Assembly (NCBI RefSeq): GCF_000265465.1
Contig: NC_018016.1
Coordinates: forward strand, 2,335,176-2,399,175
Origin: Ornithobacterium rhinotracheale DSM 15997
GTDB taxonomy: Bacteria > Bacteroidota > Bacteroidia > Flavobacteriales > Weeksellaceae
Reading direction: 5' to 3'
Length of the DNA stretch: 64,000 bases
The translations under genes and the position numbers were made by a program. The notes beneath the pieces are model-generated. The model saw nothing but the letters and a program-made list of their open reading frames with translations, had not been told where the DNA came from and searched no databases. Shown here one piece after another: positions 46,796 through 56,599 of the stretch. Positions within the stretch are counted from its first letter, which is position 1; each line of letters begins with the position of its first letter.

Positions 46796-47155
46796 ATGTT
46801 TAAGAATTTATTATTTATCTTCATTGGCGGTGGCTTGGGAAGTGTTTTAAGATTTGTTATTTCGTTTTTTAATGCCAATTATTCTTACGGAACTTTTCTA
46901 GCCAATTTTTTAGGATGCTTATTAATTGGTGTGTTTATGGCATTAGGGCAACGCTCCCTATTCAGCCAGCCAGTGTATCTATTATTAGCTGTAGGATTTT
47001 GTGGCGGGTTCACCACTTTTTCCACCTTCACTGCCGAGAATTATAAAATGCTTGCAAGTGGCGATTATCTCGGATTTGGCATTTATAGTTTAGGTACCTT
47101 TATTATATGTCTATTAGGATTAATTTTAGGAAGTAAAATCGCCGCAGCCTTTTAG
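46796..47155 (+). CDS. crcB: fluoride exporter CrcB (Fluc)
   Basis: 119 aa, four helices. Fluc motifs: GGGLGSVLRF near the N-terminus, GTFLANFLGCLLIG with the conserved Asn, and GFCGGFTTFSTFTAEN with the phenylalanine-box. Dual-topology dimer exporting F-. Monocistronic between glgA and the UvrD helicase. Confidence 0.92.
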   Translation: MFKNLLFIFIGGGLGSVLRFVISFFNANYSYGTFLANFLGCLLIGVFMALGQRSLFSQPVYLLLAVGFCGGFTTFSTFTAENYKMLASGDYLGFGIYSLGTFIICLLGLILGSKIAAAF

Positions 47156-47271
47156 AAAATATACCAAAATCCCATTTTTCTTAATTTTTTATCCAATTGA
47201 ATTATATTAAAATACATTTAAATCCGATTTTGCACTTTCCCCGAACTATAAAAACTTAGTATATTTACGGC

Positions 47272-49605
47272 ATGGGAAGTAACTATTTAGATGAATTAAA
47301 TGATGTTCAACGCCAAGCCGTAGAAGCTACCGAAGGACCCGTAATGGTGATTGCAGGAGCAGGTTCTGGAAAAACACGAGTTTTAACTTATCGCATTGCA
47401 CACTTAATCAATCAAGGGGTAGATAGCTTTAATATTCTAGCACTCACCTTTACCAACAAGGCTGCTCGCGAGATGAAGGAGCGTATCGCTAAAGTGGTGG
47501 GCGTGAGCGAAGCTAAAAACATCTGGATGGGAACTTTTCACTCCATTTTTGCAAGAATTTTGCGTGTGGAAGCCCCTCTTTTGGGCTACCCGTCTAATTT
47601 TACGATTTATGACCAGCAAGATGCACTTTCAATTTTAAAGAAGGTAATCAAGGACATGAATCTAGACCAAGATGTGTATAAACCCAAACAAATTCTCAAC
47701 CGAATTTCTCAGTTTAAAAACAACTTAATCACAGTGCGTGCCTATTTCAATAATCCAGAAATCATGGAGGCAGACGCCATTGCACTGCGACCACAAACGG
47801 GCGAAATCTATAAACGCTATGTGGAAAAATGCTTTAAATCTGGCGGAATGGATTTTGATGATTTATTACTGCGTACCAACGAGGTTTTAACTCGCTTTCC
47901 CGATGTTTTAGCCAAATACCAAAACCGATTTAAATACATTTTGGTAGATGAGTATCAGGATACCAACCATTCTCAGTATTTAATTGTAAAAGCTTTGGCT
48001 TCAAGGTTCGAGAATATTTGTGTAGTGGGCGACGATGCGCAGTCGATTTATGCGTTCCGTGGGGCAAATATTCGTAACATTTTAAATTTTAATAAAGATT
48101 ATAAAGATGCACAATCTTTTGCCTTGGAACAAAATTATCGTTCAACTCAAAATATTGTAAACGCGGCAAACGATATTATTGCCAAAAACAGAGATCAGCT
48201 CAAGAAAAATGTATGGACTTCCAACGATGCGGGGGCAAAAATTCCCGTGTATCGTGCCTTGACCGATATGGACGAGGCTCGCTACATTGCGGCACAGATT
48301 TTTGAAAAGAAAATGCAAAATCAGTACAATAATAGTGATTTTGCTGTGTTGTATCGTACCAATGCACAGTCGCGAGCGATAGAGGAGGCGTTGCGCAAAA
48401 AAAATATTCCGTATAGAATTTATGGCGGCATGTCGTTTTACCAAAGAAAAGAGGTAAAGGATTTAATCGCTTATCTGCGATTGCTCGTGAATCCAAACGA
48501 CGAGGAGGCTTTGATGCGAATCATAAATTATCCCGTGCGTGGCATCGGGAACACAACGCAACAGGCACTTACTGTTTTTGCAGACAAAGTGGGCAAGCCT
48601 GTCATCGAAATTTTATTTAATTTACAGTTTTATGCACCACAATTAAAGTTAAACGCCCGAGCATTTAATTCGTTAAATAATTTTGCAACGATGATTCAAA
48701 GTTTTGCCGTAAAATTGAAAACGGGCGATGTGTATGAGGTAGCATTGCAGGTGGCAAAAGAGTCTGGCATGCTCAAAACATTGAGCGATGATGATACGCC
48801 AGAAGGTCGTTCAAGACTGGAAAACTTGCAAGAGTTGCTAAACAGTTTGCAGGGCTATGTAGAGGAGCAAAGCCAAATCGAGGGAGGAAATCCCACTTTG
48901 CAAGGATTTTTGGAAGATGCGGCACTCTCTACCGATGCCGACAAAGATGAAACCGATACCGATAAAGTTTCGCTGATGACGGTGCATTTGGCAAAAGGTT
49001 TGGAGTTTCCTGTGGTTTTTGTCGTGGGCTTGGAGGAAAATTTATTCCCATCTCAAATGAATTTAAACTCTCGCCAAGAGCTTGAAGAAGAACGCCGCTT
49101 GTTTTATGTAGCACTCACACGTGCCGAGAAAGAAGCCATGCTCTCTTATTCCGTTTCGCGTAGCCGTTGGGGCAAAATTGTAGATGCCGAACCGAGCCGA
49201 TTTTTGGAAGAAATTAGCGATCAATATCTGGATTGGAAGAACCCAAGTCCTGTAACGCCTATGAACAGCACAGGGCTTTCGGCAGATTTGTTTGGTGATG
49301 ATTTTCCAACTTTTACCCGAAAAGAGAAGAACGAACCGATTTCGTACAAACGAAAAATCAAAAAAGCTTTGCCGAGCACAAGCAATCATAATTTAAAGAA
49401 ATTGAGCGAAGCAAAATTGCAAGCGGGCGATTCTGCCAATCAATCACTGAAAGTGGACAGCGTAGTGCTACACGACCGATTTGGTAGAGGCGTGGTGAAA
49501 AGCATTGAGGGCGAAGTGGGCGATGAAAAAGCCATTGTAAACTTTGAAAACGCTGGCGAAAAGAAATTACTTCTGCGCTTTGCCAAACTCAGAATTGTAG
49601 GATAA
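47272..49605 (+). CDS. UvrD/PcrA-type 3'-5' DNA helicase
   Basis: 777 aa superfamily 1A helicase. Motif I AGAGSGKT, Ia LTFTNKAAREMKER, II DEYQDTN, III GDDAQSIYAFRGA, IV NYRST, V TVHLAKGLEFPVVF and VI ALTRAE are all present. The C-terminus (about 720-777: SVVLHDRFGRGVVKSIEG...) is the Tudor-like PcrA/UvrD domain. Unwinds DNA in excision and mismatch repair. I give no symbol because pcrA and uvrD are not separable here. No nuclease domain. Confidence 0.93.
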   Translation: MGSNYLDELNDVQRQAVEATEGPVMVIAGAGSGKTRVLTYRIAHLINQGVDSFNILALTFTNKAAREMKERIAKVVGVSEAKNIWMGTFHSIFARILRVEAPLLGYPSNFTIYDQQDALSILKKVIKDMNLDQDVYKPKQILNRISQFKNNLITVRAYFNNPEIMEADAIALRPQTGEIYKRYVEKCFKSGGMDFDDLLLRTNEVLTRFPDVLAKYQNRFKYILVDEYQDTNHSQYLIVKALASRFENICVVGDDAQSIYAFRGANIRNILNFNKDYKDAQSFALEQNYRSTQNIVNAANDIIAKNRDQLKKNVWTSNDAGAKIPVYRALTDMDEARYIAAQIFEKKMQNQYNNSDFAVLYRTNAQSRAIEEALRKKNIPYRIYGGMSFYQRKEVKDLIAYLRLLVNPNDEEALMRIINYPVRGIGNTTQQALTVFADKVGKPVIEILFNLQFYAPQLKLNARAFNSLNNFATMIQSFAVKLKTGDVYEVALQVAKESGMLKTLSDDDTPEGRSRLENLQELLNSLQGYVEEQSQIEGGNPTLQGFLEDAALSTDADKDETDTDKVSLMTVHLAKGLEFPVVFVVGLEENLFPSQMNLNSRQELEEERRLFYVALTRAEKEAMLSYSVSRSRWGKIVDAEPSRFLEEISDQYLDWKNPSPVTPMNSTGLSADLFGDDFPTFTRKEKNEPISYKRKIKKALPSTSNHNLKKLSEAKLQAGDSANQSLKVDSVVLHDRFGRGVVKSIEGEVGDEKAIVNFENAGEKKLLLRFAKLRIVG

Positions 49606-49672
49606 TTGTCAGGAAATCTTAATTTATAGATTTTTATTCATATTTTTTTCATATTTTGAATTTAAACCCATT

Positions 49673-49781
49673 TGTCATTCTGAATTCATTTCAGAATCTC
49701 TTTGCGCTAGCCCCTGAATCAAGTTCAGGGTGACAGCGCGTTGAAATCTTGCGAAGTGTCATTCCGAACTCGATTCGGAAT
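49673..49781 (+). repeat. REP-like composite palindrome, copy 3 (three palindromes)
   Basis: Largest copy, filling most of the 299-nt gap between uvrD and lon: ATTCTGAA..TTTCAGAAT (49677-49697), CCCTGAATCAAGTTCAGGG (49712-49730) and a third, ATTCCGAACTCGATTCGGAAT (49761-49781), whose arms pair perfectly around a short centre. TGTCATTC precedes palindromes 1 and 3, giving a unit TGTCATTC[pal]. Non-coding. Confidence 0.8.
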
Positions 49782-49853
49782 CTCAGAAAAATCGGAATTT
49801 GATGGATTTTTATTCATATTCGTTGTTTTGAAATTAACGCTAAACCCCATAAA

Positions 49854-49886
49854 AAAATCCCTTAAAATCATATTTTAAGGGATTTT
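49854..49886. terminator. bidirectional terminator between uvrD and lon
   Basis: 15-bp perfect stem AAAATCCCTTAAAAT / ATTTTAAGGGATTTT with CAT loop; A/T runs on both sides. Serves converging genes. Confidence 0.85.
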
Positions 49887-49904
49887 CTTTTATAATATTA
49901 AAAC

Positions 49905-52310
49905 TTATTTTAATAATGCAATATCAAGCACATCTTCCATTTTGTCTACATAATGGAAGGTAAGCCCTTTGATGTATTCGGGCTCAATTTCTTCAATATC
50001 TTTTTTGTTTTGAACACAAAGGATAATTTCTTTGATGCCTGCTCGTTTGGCGGCTAAGATTTTCTCCTTGATTCCACCCACGGGTAGCACTTTTCCACGC
50101 AAAGTGATTTCGCCCGTCATGGCAATATTTTTCTTTACTTTTCTTTTAGTAAAGGTAGAAACGATACTTGTGAGCATGGTAATCCCTGCCGATGGTCCAT
50201 CTTTGGGAACAGCACCTTCTGGCACATGCACATGCACATTTGATTTTTCGATTAATTCCGAATCTATGCCTAGTTTTTCGTGGTGTGCTTTCACATATTC
50301 GAGTGCAATTTGGGCAGATTCTTTCATCACTTTACCCAAATTTCCCGTCATAGAAAGTTGCCCTTTGCCATTAGATAAAATCGACTCGATAAACAAAATA
50401 TCTCCGCCCACTTGTGTCCAAGCTAAGCCCGTTACCACACCAGGAACATTGTTGTTTTCGTATTTATCTTTTTCGCGCGGAACACCTAAAATTTCTTCGA
50501 TTCGTGCAATCGTCATTTTAGGATCCACTTCTTTCTCCATGGCAGTATCTTTGGCAATGTTTCGCACCAATTTAGCAATGCGTTTCTCGAGTCCGCGCAC
50601 GCCTGATTCTCTGGTGTAGCCATCGATGATAAACGCTAATTCCTTTTTGCCTAAACGAATTGCATTTTTAGGCAACCCGTGTTCGGTAAGTTGTTTTGGA
50701 ACTAAATGTCTTTTGGCAATTTCTACTTTTTCTTCTACGGTGTAGCCATTCACTTCAATCATTTCCATACGGTCGCGTAGGGGAGAAGGAATGTTTGCAA
50801 TATTATTTGCCGTAGCGATAAATAACACACGAGACAAATCATAACCAATTTCTAAATAATTGTCGTAGAAAGAGGTGTTTTGTTCAGGGTCTAGCACTTC
50901 GAGCATTGCCGAAGACGGGTCGCCGTGATTACCTTGTCCTAATTTATCAATCTCATCTAAAACAAAAACGGGATTGGAAAAACCTGCTTTTTTAATATTT
51001 TGTAAGATTCTACCAGGCATAGCACCTAGGTAAGTTTTTCTGTGTCCTCTGATTTCCGATTCGTCGTGCATTCCACCGAGCGACATTCTCTGGTACGAGC
51101 GATTGAGTGCCGTAGCAATAGAACGACCAAGCGAAGTTTTTCCCACGCCTGGAGGCCCATACAAACAAATAATTGGCGATTTCATATCACCTTTTAATTT
51201 AAGCACGGCAAGGTATTCCAAAATGCGTTCTTTCACCTTTTGGAGCCCGTAGTGATCTTTGTTTAAAACCTTCTCGGCATAGGCGATGTCCAATTTATCT
51301 TGAGAAACTTTGTCCCAAGGCAAACTTAACATTAAATCCAAATAATTTCGCTGAATAGAATAATCAGGCGATTGTGGGTTAAGTCTGCGTAGTCGGTTTA
51401 ATTCTTTATTAAAAGTTTTCGCAATTTCTTCTTTCCAAATTTGTTTTTTGGCGCGTTTTTTCAATTCTTGAAAATCATCTTCTGCACTAAAGTCGCCCAA
51501 CTCTTCTTGAATGGCTCTAATCTGCTGATTCAAGAAATATTCGCGTTGTTGCTGATCCATCTCCTTGTGTGCACGAGAATGGATTTTGTTTTTAAGCTCT
51601 TGCTTTTGCAGTGCAGTGTTTAGATGTTCGAGCGCGAGCATGGCACGCTCTTTTTGGTCGTTTTCTTCCAGTAATTTTTGTTTTTCTTTTAAGTCTAAAT
51701 CAATGTTCGAGCTTACAAAATTCACCAAAAACGACGGACTTTCAATGGAATTAATCGCATAGCCCGCTTCCGATGGCATATTGGGATTAATTTTGGCAAT
51801 GCGCAACGAAATTTCTTTAATCGAATCAATTAAAGTATTGTACACCACATCATCTTCCTTAGGTTTTTCTTCCTCCAAAAGATTAATTTTTGCAATGAAA
51901 TAAGGATTTTCAGTCAGCATTTCTACTAGCTCAAATCTTCTTAAACCTTGCAAAATCACAGTGATGTTTCCGTTTGGCATTTTGATCAATTTAATGATTT
52001 TTGCCACACTGCCCACGCTAGCTAAATCCTTGGCAGATGGATTATCGAGCGAAGTATCTTTTTGTGAAATTACCCCGATTAAATCTTTGTTATCATAGGC
52101 ATCTTCTAGCAATTGGATAGATTTCTTGCGCCCAGCAGTAATGGGAATTACCACCCCTGGGAACAAAACCGTGTTGCGCAATGCCAAAATCGCTAATTCG
52201 TCTGGCGTTTCGGTATTGAGAAGAGCCTCCTCGTCTTCCTTGCTTAAAAGTGGAATAAATTCGGATTCGATAGAAATGTTATCTTGAAATGTCAAATTGT
52301 CTAAATTCAT
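49905..52310 (-). CDS. lon: ATP-dependent protease Lon
   Basis: 801 aa cytoplasmic AAA+ serine protease. N-terminal substrate domain (about 35-235), long coiled region, AAA+ module with [13 protein letters not shown] (Walker A) and FVLDEIDK (Walker B), and C-terminal protease with catalytic Ser in [11 protein letters not shown] and Lys in [21 protein letters not shown] (part [10 protein letters not shown]). Complete. Monocistronic, with the divergent GNAT gene 228 nt upstream. Confidence 0.95.
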   Translation of the reverse strand: MNLDNLTFQDNISIESEFIPLLSKEDEEALLNTETPDELAILALRNTVLFPGVVIPITAGRKKSIQLLEDAYDNKDLIGVISQKDTSLDNPSAKDLASVGSVAKIIKLIKMPNGNITVILQGLRRFELVEMLTENPYFIAKINLLEEEKPKEDDVVYNTLIDSIKEISLRIAKINPNMPSEAGYAINSIESPSFLVNFVSSNIDLDLKEKQKLLEENDQKERAMLALEHLNTALQKQELKNKIHSRAHKEMDQQQREYFLNQQIRAIQEELGDFSAEDDFQELKKRAKKQIWKEEIAKTFNKELNRLRRLNPQSPDYSIQRNYLDLMLSLPWDKVSQDKLDIAYAEKVLNKDHYGLQKVKERILEYLAVLKLKGDMKSPIICLYGPPGVGKTSLGRSIATALNRSYQRMSLGGMHDESEIRGHRKTYLGAMPGRILQNIKKAGFSNPVFVLDEIDKLGQGNHGDPSSAMLEVLDPEQNTSFYDNYLEIGYDLSRVLFIATANNIANIPSPLRDRMEMIEVNGYTVEEKVEIAKRHLVPKQLTEHGLPKNAIRLGKKELAFIIDGYTRESGVRGLEKRIAKLVRNIAKDTAMEKEVDPKMTIARIEEILGVPREKDKYENNNVPGVVTGLAWTQVGGDILFIESILSNGKGQLSMTGNLGKVMKESAQIALEYVKAHHEKLGIDSELIEKSNVHVHVPEGAVPKDGPSAGITMLTSIVSTFTKRKVKKNIAMTGEITLRGKVLPVGGIKEKILAAKRAGIKEIILCVQNKKDIEEIEPEYIKGLTFHYVDKMEDVLDIALLK

Positions 52311-52476
52311 GATGATTTGTGCTATTAATTTTCAAAAACCGCCGACGATTTGTCAGTCCACTGAAAGTCTAAAAATCGCTTTGGTACTGAAAATCAATAG
52401 TGTTAAATATTATTTTTAGGTTAAAAAAATATGGGTACAAATATAAACAAAATTTATACCTAAATGCTGCTAGTTT

Positions 52477-52484
52477 TATATTTG
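52477..52484 (+). promoter_or_regulatory. candidate -7 promoter element before the GNAT gene
   Basis: TATATTTG, with TTTA 20 nt upstream (52453-52456) as a near-match -33 box. A TATATTTG also occurs on the minus strand at 52445-52438, pointing to lon: divergent promoters in one gap. Confidence 0.5.
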
Positions 52485-52537
52485 TGATTTTGTAAAAATG
52501 GGAATAAAAAATTATTTTTGTTACCTATAAATTTTTT

Positions 52538-52990
52538 GTGCAAAAGTTGGATATAAGAAAAATCTACTTAAAAAAGGACATTGATGATGCTTTAAATTTA
52601 GCATTCAAAACATTTATAAAATGCAATTCAGAAGATTGCAATGCGCAAGGGGTTGCCTATATATCGGATTTTTTAAAAAATAAAGAAACCGTAAATAAAC
52701 TTGATTTTTATGCAGCATTCGTTAAAGGTAAAATTGTAGGAATGATTGCTTTTGGCTATAATCCTCTGCATATTTCTCTGTTTTTTGTAGAAGAAAATTA
52801 TCAAGGTTTAAAAATTGGGAATAAATTGTTTAACTTTGCGATTCAAAATATTAAAGAGAAATACATTTGGGTTAAATCTTCCACTCTAGCGGTTAAGTTT
52901 TACGAAAAACTAGGATTTGTGGTAGTGGATAGCCCAGAGATTAAAAATGGATTGAAATCTACATTAATGAAATATGAATTTCTCGGATAA
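52538..52990 (+). CDS. GNAT family N-acetyltransferase
   Basis: 150 aa. Acetyl-CoA binding motif A in FFVEENYQGLKIGNKLFNFAI (Q-x-x-x-I-G form of the R/Q-x-x-G-x-G/A loop) and the later WVKSSTLAVKFYEKLGFVVV, typical of GNAT C-terminus. GTG start (52538); a TTG three codons on is possible. Substrate unknown. 11 nt before the PorT-like gene, so probably co-transcribed. Confidence 0.8.
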   Translation: MQKLDIRKIYLKKDIDDALNLAFKTFIKCNSEDCNAQGVAYISDFLKNKETVNKLDFYAAFVKGKIVGMIAFGYNPLHISLFFVEENYQGLKIGNKLFNFAIQNIKEKYIWVKSSTLAVKFYEKLGFVVVDSPEIKNGLKSTLMKYEFLG

Positions 52991-53001
52991 AAATTATTTA
53001 T

Positions 53002-53883
53002 ATGAAAAAAATAATAAGTCTAGCAATATTGTTTTCTACCCTTGGTCTTAATGCCCAATGGAAGACCAACTATGGGAGAGAAGATTTCTTTGTAGAGCAC
53101 GATGAGCAGAGACTTTCGTGGGGATATTTTGTGGGTATAAACAAATTTGACTTTAAAATTGCACCGAGATATAATTACGGAAAAAACATCAATAATGTGA
53201 TTGATGATGGAACGAATGAGACTCGCCTTCATAGAGCGCAGAACGAAGATAAAGATGGTGGAAATGTAGCAATCAATCGCGATGGGAAGTTTCTTGTAAC
53301 AATTGATTCCAAAATGGGATTTTCTGCGGGATTGATGGGGAGATTAAAAGTAAATGACTATATAGATTTATGGGTGCAGCCAGGAATTCACTTTACCGAG
53401 CGCACTTTGCATTTTGATAATGTAAAGACAAGGGAGATTTATCATAACTTAAAATACACCGAAGAAGGAGAACAACCAAGCAGAGAAGAGTACACCGTGA
53501 CAGAAGATGCACTTGAGCGAAGTATAAAATCATCGTATGTAGGCATTCCATTTATGATAGAATTTCATGGCGATCGCTGGTTCAATACGCGTCCTTATGT
53601 GCAAGCAGGATTGGGATATGCCATTAATTTACAATCGCAAGAAAGTAATACCGACGATAATTATGGCGGGATTTTCAGAATGAAAACTCACAACTTCAAC
53701 TGGCAAGCCGAAATGGGAATCAATATTTATTTCAGAAGATTTAAATTAACCCCATCAGTAAAAGGTATTTTCTTCCTTAATAATGAATTGGTGCCAGACA
53801 ATCCTGGAACGCCAAACATTTGGGCAAATACAATGAGTTCGCTCAAAACACGCGCCTTGGTGTTCTCCCTAAAATTTGAATAA
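53002..53883 (+). CDS. PorT-like outer membrane beta-barrel protein (type IX secretion/gliding)
   Basis: 293 aa with signal peptide (MKKIISLAILFSTLGLNAQ). The whole chain has alternating amphipathic strands typical of an eight-stranded barrel and ends in LVFSLKFE. The opening RLSWGYFVGINKFDFKI and KMGFSAGLMGRLKVNDYIDLWVQPGIHFTERTL (part GFSAGLMGRLKVNDYIDL) match the PorT family required for T9SS secretion and gliding in Bacteroidota. Next gene is mutS2, 59 nt on. Confidence 0.83.
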   Translation: MKKIISLAILFSTLGLNAQWKTNYGREDFFVEHDEQRLSWGYFVGINKFDFKIAPRYNYGKNINNVIDDGTNETRLHRAQNEDKDGGNVAINRDGKFLVTIDSKMGFSAGLMGRLKVNDYIDLWVQPGIHFTERTLHFDNVKTREIYHNLKYTEEGEQPSREEYTVTEDALERSIKSSYVGIPFMIEFHGDRWFNTRPYVQAGLGYAINLQSQESNTDDNYGGIFRMKTHNFNWQAEMGINIYFRRFKLTPSVKGIFFLNNELVPDNPGTPNIWANTMSSLKTRALVFSLKFE

Positions 53884-53942
53884 TTTAAACATTAAGATAA
53901 AAAACTAAATTCTATAAAGATTTATAGATTTTTTAAACATAA

Positions 53943-56090
53943 ATGAAGATTCCACAAAAGACCTTAGAAGATTTAGAATTTAATAAAGTTTTGCTTGAGG
54001 TAGAAAAATACGCCAAAACCGAACGCGTAAAAAGAGTAATCAGAAAACATAAGCCTCTCGCAAGCCACAAAACCATACTTTTCAGGCTAAAGGCTACAAA
54101 CGAATACCTTTCGGCAATGCAATCAAGCAACCGATTTCCGTTTAGCGAGTACGATGACATACGAGAAGATTTAGACAAAATCGAGGTCGAAAATTACCAG
54201 CTTTCAGCGGATATTTTTTTAGCTATAAAATCTCAAATGCTTCAAATTCAAGAATTAATGAAATTCTTGGAGAAGTTTAAAGATTATTATCCGATTTTTT
54301 ATAAAACCATTTCAAAACTTACTTTTCAAAAAGAAGTTTTAGCACACATTGATACCGTTTTTGATAAGCATGGAGAAATCAAAGACGATGCGTCTAAGGA
54401 ATTATTACAAATCAGAAAACAGCTAAAAATCGTAAATCAGCAATTGAGCGATCGGTTCAAAGGAGCGTCCAGAGCATATTCCGAGTATTTAGACGACATT
54501 CGCGAATCTGTGATTGATGGTAGACGCGTGCTTGCTGTGCTTTCTACGCATAGAAAAAAAGTGCCAGGGCGCATGGTGGGAAGTAGTAAAACGGGGTCTA
54601 TTGCTTTTATAGAGCCAGAATCGGTATTGCGCTCGCAGCGAGAATTAGACGAATTGCATGAGGACGAAAAAAATGAGATTCGCAAGATTTTGCGTGCGCT
54701 CACGGCTACGGTTTCGGTGTATCAAGACGATTTGATTGATTACCAAAATTTCCTTTTTCAGTTAGATTTAATTGCGGCGCAAGCACAATACGCAGATGAA
54801 ATAAATGCCGTTTTGCCACAAATCAATAAGGATAAAAAACTTGAATTAAAGCAAGCCTATCACCCGCTATTGTATGCCAAACATCGTCACGAGAAAAAGA
54901 AAATCATACCACAGTCGGTAACATTCAATAAGAAAAACCGAATTATGGTGATTTCTGGTCCCAATGCAGGCGGAAAAAGTATTACGCTTAAAACAATTGG
55001 TCTACTGCAACTTATGCTGCAATCGGGCTTATTGGTTCCTGTGCACGAAAAAAGTAATTTTTGCTTTTTTAAAAATATTTTCACGGATATAGGAGATAAT
55101 CAGTCCATTGAAAACCAGTTGAGTACCTATTCATACCGATTGAAGCAAATGCACTATTTCTTGTATAATTCCGATGCCGAAACTTTGCTCCTCATCGATG
55201 AATTTGGAACAGGATCCGATCCTGAATTAGGAGGTGCTTTGGCAGAAGTTTTCTTGGAAGAATTTTATGAAATGGGCGCATATGGCGTATTTACAACACA
55301 CTATACCAATATTAAAATTCTGGTGGAACAATTGCCTGAAGCTGAAAATGCAAGCATGCTTTTTGACGAAAAAACGCTGGAACCTATGTATTTGCTCGAA
55401 TCGGGGCAAGCGGGGAGTTCATTTACATTTGAGGTGGCAGAGAAAAATAAAATCCCGTACCGATTAATTAATAAAGCTAAAAAGAAAATCGAGCGTAATA
55501 AAGTGCGACTTGATAAAACGATTTTAAAACTTCAGCAAGAAAAATACCATGTGCAAAAGACCAAAAATGCACTCGAAGAGCTGAAAGAAAAATCGCATGA
55601 TAAGCATTCTCAATTGGAAGAAACGCATGATAAAATTTATGCTAAATTAGTTGATTTTCAGCGATTGTATGAGTCTGAACAAAAGAACATTCAGCTGGGG
55701 CAAAAACTCACTGAAATGGCGGATGTTTACTTAAAAAACAGAAGCAGAAAACAATTGATTACTAAATTCTTGAAATTGATTGAAATTGAAAATGCGAAGA
55801 AGAATCCAAAACATTTTGAAGAGAAGAAGAAAGAAAAACGAATCAAACAAAAATTGCGAAGAGAGCTCGATAAAAAAGCAGATCGACTAGAGGAGACACA
55901 GCAAAAAATAGAAGAAGAGAAGAAAAAAGAAACTCAAATGCGCATTGCCTCTATGAAAATAGGCGACCGAGTTCGTATCAAAGGTAGCTCGAGTGTAGGC
56001 AGCATCGAAGCAATTGATAAAAAGCAAGTTGTGATAAACTATGGAAAGTTTAGGACTAAAATTAACATAGAGGAAATAGAAAAAATATAG
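53943..56090 (+). CDS. mutS2: MutS2-like ATPase lacking the Smr nuclease domain
   Basis: 715 aa. MutS core/lever helices (about 1-320), ATPase with Walker A ISGPNAGGKSI, STYSYRLKQM, Walker B LLIDEFGTGSDPELGG and TTHYTN; then a long coiled coil (about 510-660) and a C-terminal KOW-like strand region (KIGDRVRIKGSSSVGSIEAID). The chain ends there, where Firmicutes MutS2 carries Smr. MutS2 works on recombination intermediates or collided ribosomes rather than mismatch repair. Full-length for a Bacteroidota MutS2. Confidence 0.88.
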   Translation: MKIPQKTLEDLEFNKVLLEVEKYAKTERVKRVIRKHKPLASHKTILFRLKATNEYLSAMQSSNRFPFSEYDDIREDLDKIEVENYQLSADIFLAIKSQMLQIQELMKFLEKFKDYYPIFYKTISKLTFQKEVLAHIDTVFDKHGEIKDDASKELLQIRKQLKIVNQQLSDRFKGASRAYSEYLDDIRESVIDGRRVLAVLSTHRKKVPGRMVGSSKTGSIAFIEPESVLRSQRELDELHEDEKNEIRKILRALTATVSVYQDDLIDYQNFLFQLDLIAAQAQYADEINAVLPQINKDKKLELKQAYHPLLYAKHRHEKKKIIPQSVTFNKKNRIMVISGPNAGGKSITLKTIGLLQLMLQSGLLVPVHEKSNFCFFKNIFTDIGDNQSIENQLSTYSYRLKQMHYFLYNSDAETLLLIDEFGTGSDPELGGALAEVFLEEFYEMGAYGVFTTHYTNIKILVEQLPEAENASMLFDEKTLEPMYLLESGQAGSSFTFEVAEKNKIPYRLINKAKKKIERNKVRLDKTILKLQQEKYHVQKTKNALEELKEKSHDKHSQLEETHDKIYAKLVDFQRLYESEQKNIQLGQKLTEMADVYLKNRSRKQLITKFLKLIEIENAKKNPKHFEEKKKEKRIKQKLRRELDKKADRLEETQQKIEEEKKKETQMRIASMKIGDRVRIKGSSSVGSIEAIDKKQVVINYGKFRTKINIEEIEKI

Positions 56091-56107
56091 GAAATTTATA
56101 ATTTTAT

Positions 56108-56138
56108 TTTGCAGGTTTAAATTTTCTTTCTATATTTG
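56108..56138 (+). promoter_or_regulatory. tRNA-Gln promoter, perfect Bacteroidota consensus
   Basis: TTTG (56108-56111), exactly 19 nt, TATATTTG (56131-56138), fitting TTTG-N19-TAnnTTTG at every fixed base. Start point expected a few nt downstream, about 10-15 nt before the mature tRNA. Confidence 0.8.
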
Positions 56139-56155
56139 CAGTCCAATTGAAACGG

Positions 56156-56226
56156 AGACCCATGGTGTAACGGTAGCACACCGGTTTTTGGTGCCGTTTG
56201 TCGGGGTTCGAATCCCTGTGGGTCTA
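56156..56226 (+). tRNA. tRNA-Gln (anticodon TTG)
   Basis: 71 nt. Acceptor stem AGACCCA/TGGGTCT with discriminator A; D arm GTGT..GCAC (one G-T pair), anticodon loop TTTTGGT, T arm CGGGG-TTCGAAT-CCCTG. CCA is not encoded. Position 27-43 is a C-T mismatch and 31-39 is a T-G pair, so the anticodon stem is weak. Anticodon TTG reads CAA and, by wobble, CAG. Confidence 0.9.
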
Positions 56227-56239
56227 CTAATTTTATTGA

Positions 56240-56273
56240 AAGCCATCTGAATTTCAGGTGGTTTTATTTTTTA
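56240..56273 (+). terminator. intrinsic terminator of the tRNA-Gln gene
   Basis: 11-bp stem AAGCCATCTGA / TCAGGTGGTTT (two G-T pairs), ATT loop, then TATTTTTT. Confidence 0.7.
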
Positions 56274-56599
56274 CATCCATTTTTACAGCCACTTTCGGTG
56301 TAAAAATGACTGTTTTATTAAGTTTGAGTGTATAAGATATATTTTGATTTTCTTATTTATTTTATTGAAATATAAACTTTGATGTATTTGTCTTGACTTA
56401 AACTTTTCATTTCAGATGTATTGATTTCAGCAAAATAATGATTTAATGCGAAAATTAAATTACCGTTTTAGACTTATTTAATTATTTACTATATTAGCTA
56501 CGGTTAAGATGACATACATTGTAAATGCTCAATTACTTGTCAAGCAATTGGGAATTTATGCAAGTCCAAATTTTATCAAATTACGCAAAAATTAAAATA
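56274..56599 (+). other. AT-rich intergenic region without a gene
   Basis: I see no coding sequence or RNA. One imperfect palindrome, CAATTACTTG/TCAAGCAATTG (about 56530-56550), lies 50 nt before the next lipoprotein; a regulatory role is possible but unsupported. Confidence 0.55.

Noticed and set aside
50032..50619. Long open frame (195 codons) opposite lon
   Set aside because: It lies entirely antisense to the conserved Lon ATPase/protease domains, has no promoter or ribosome binding site, and no recognisable protein features.
56530..56550. Palindrome CAATTACTTG/TCAAGCAATTG as an operator
   Set aside because: It has a mismatch, is not positioned on a recognisable promoter and has no second copy in the window.
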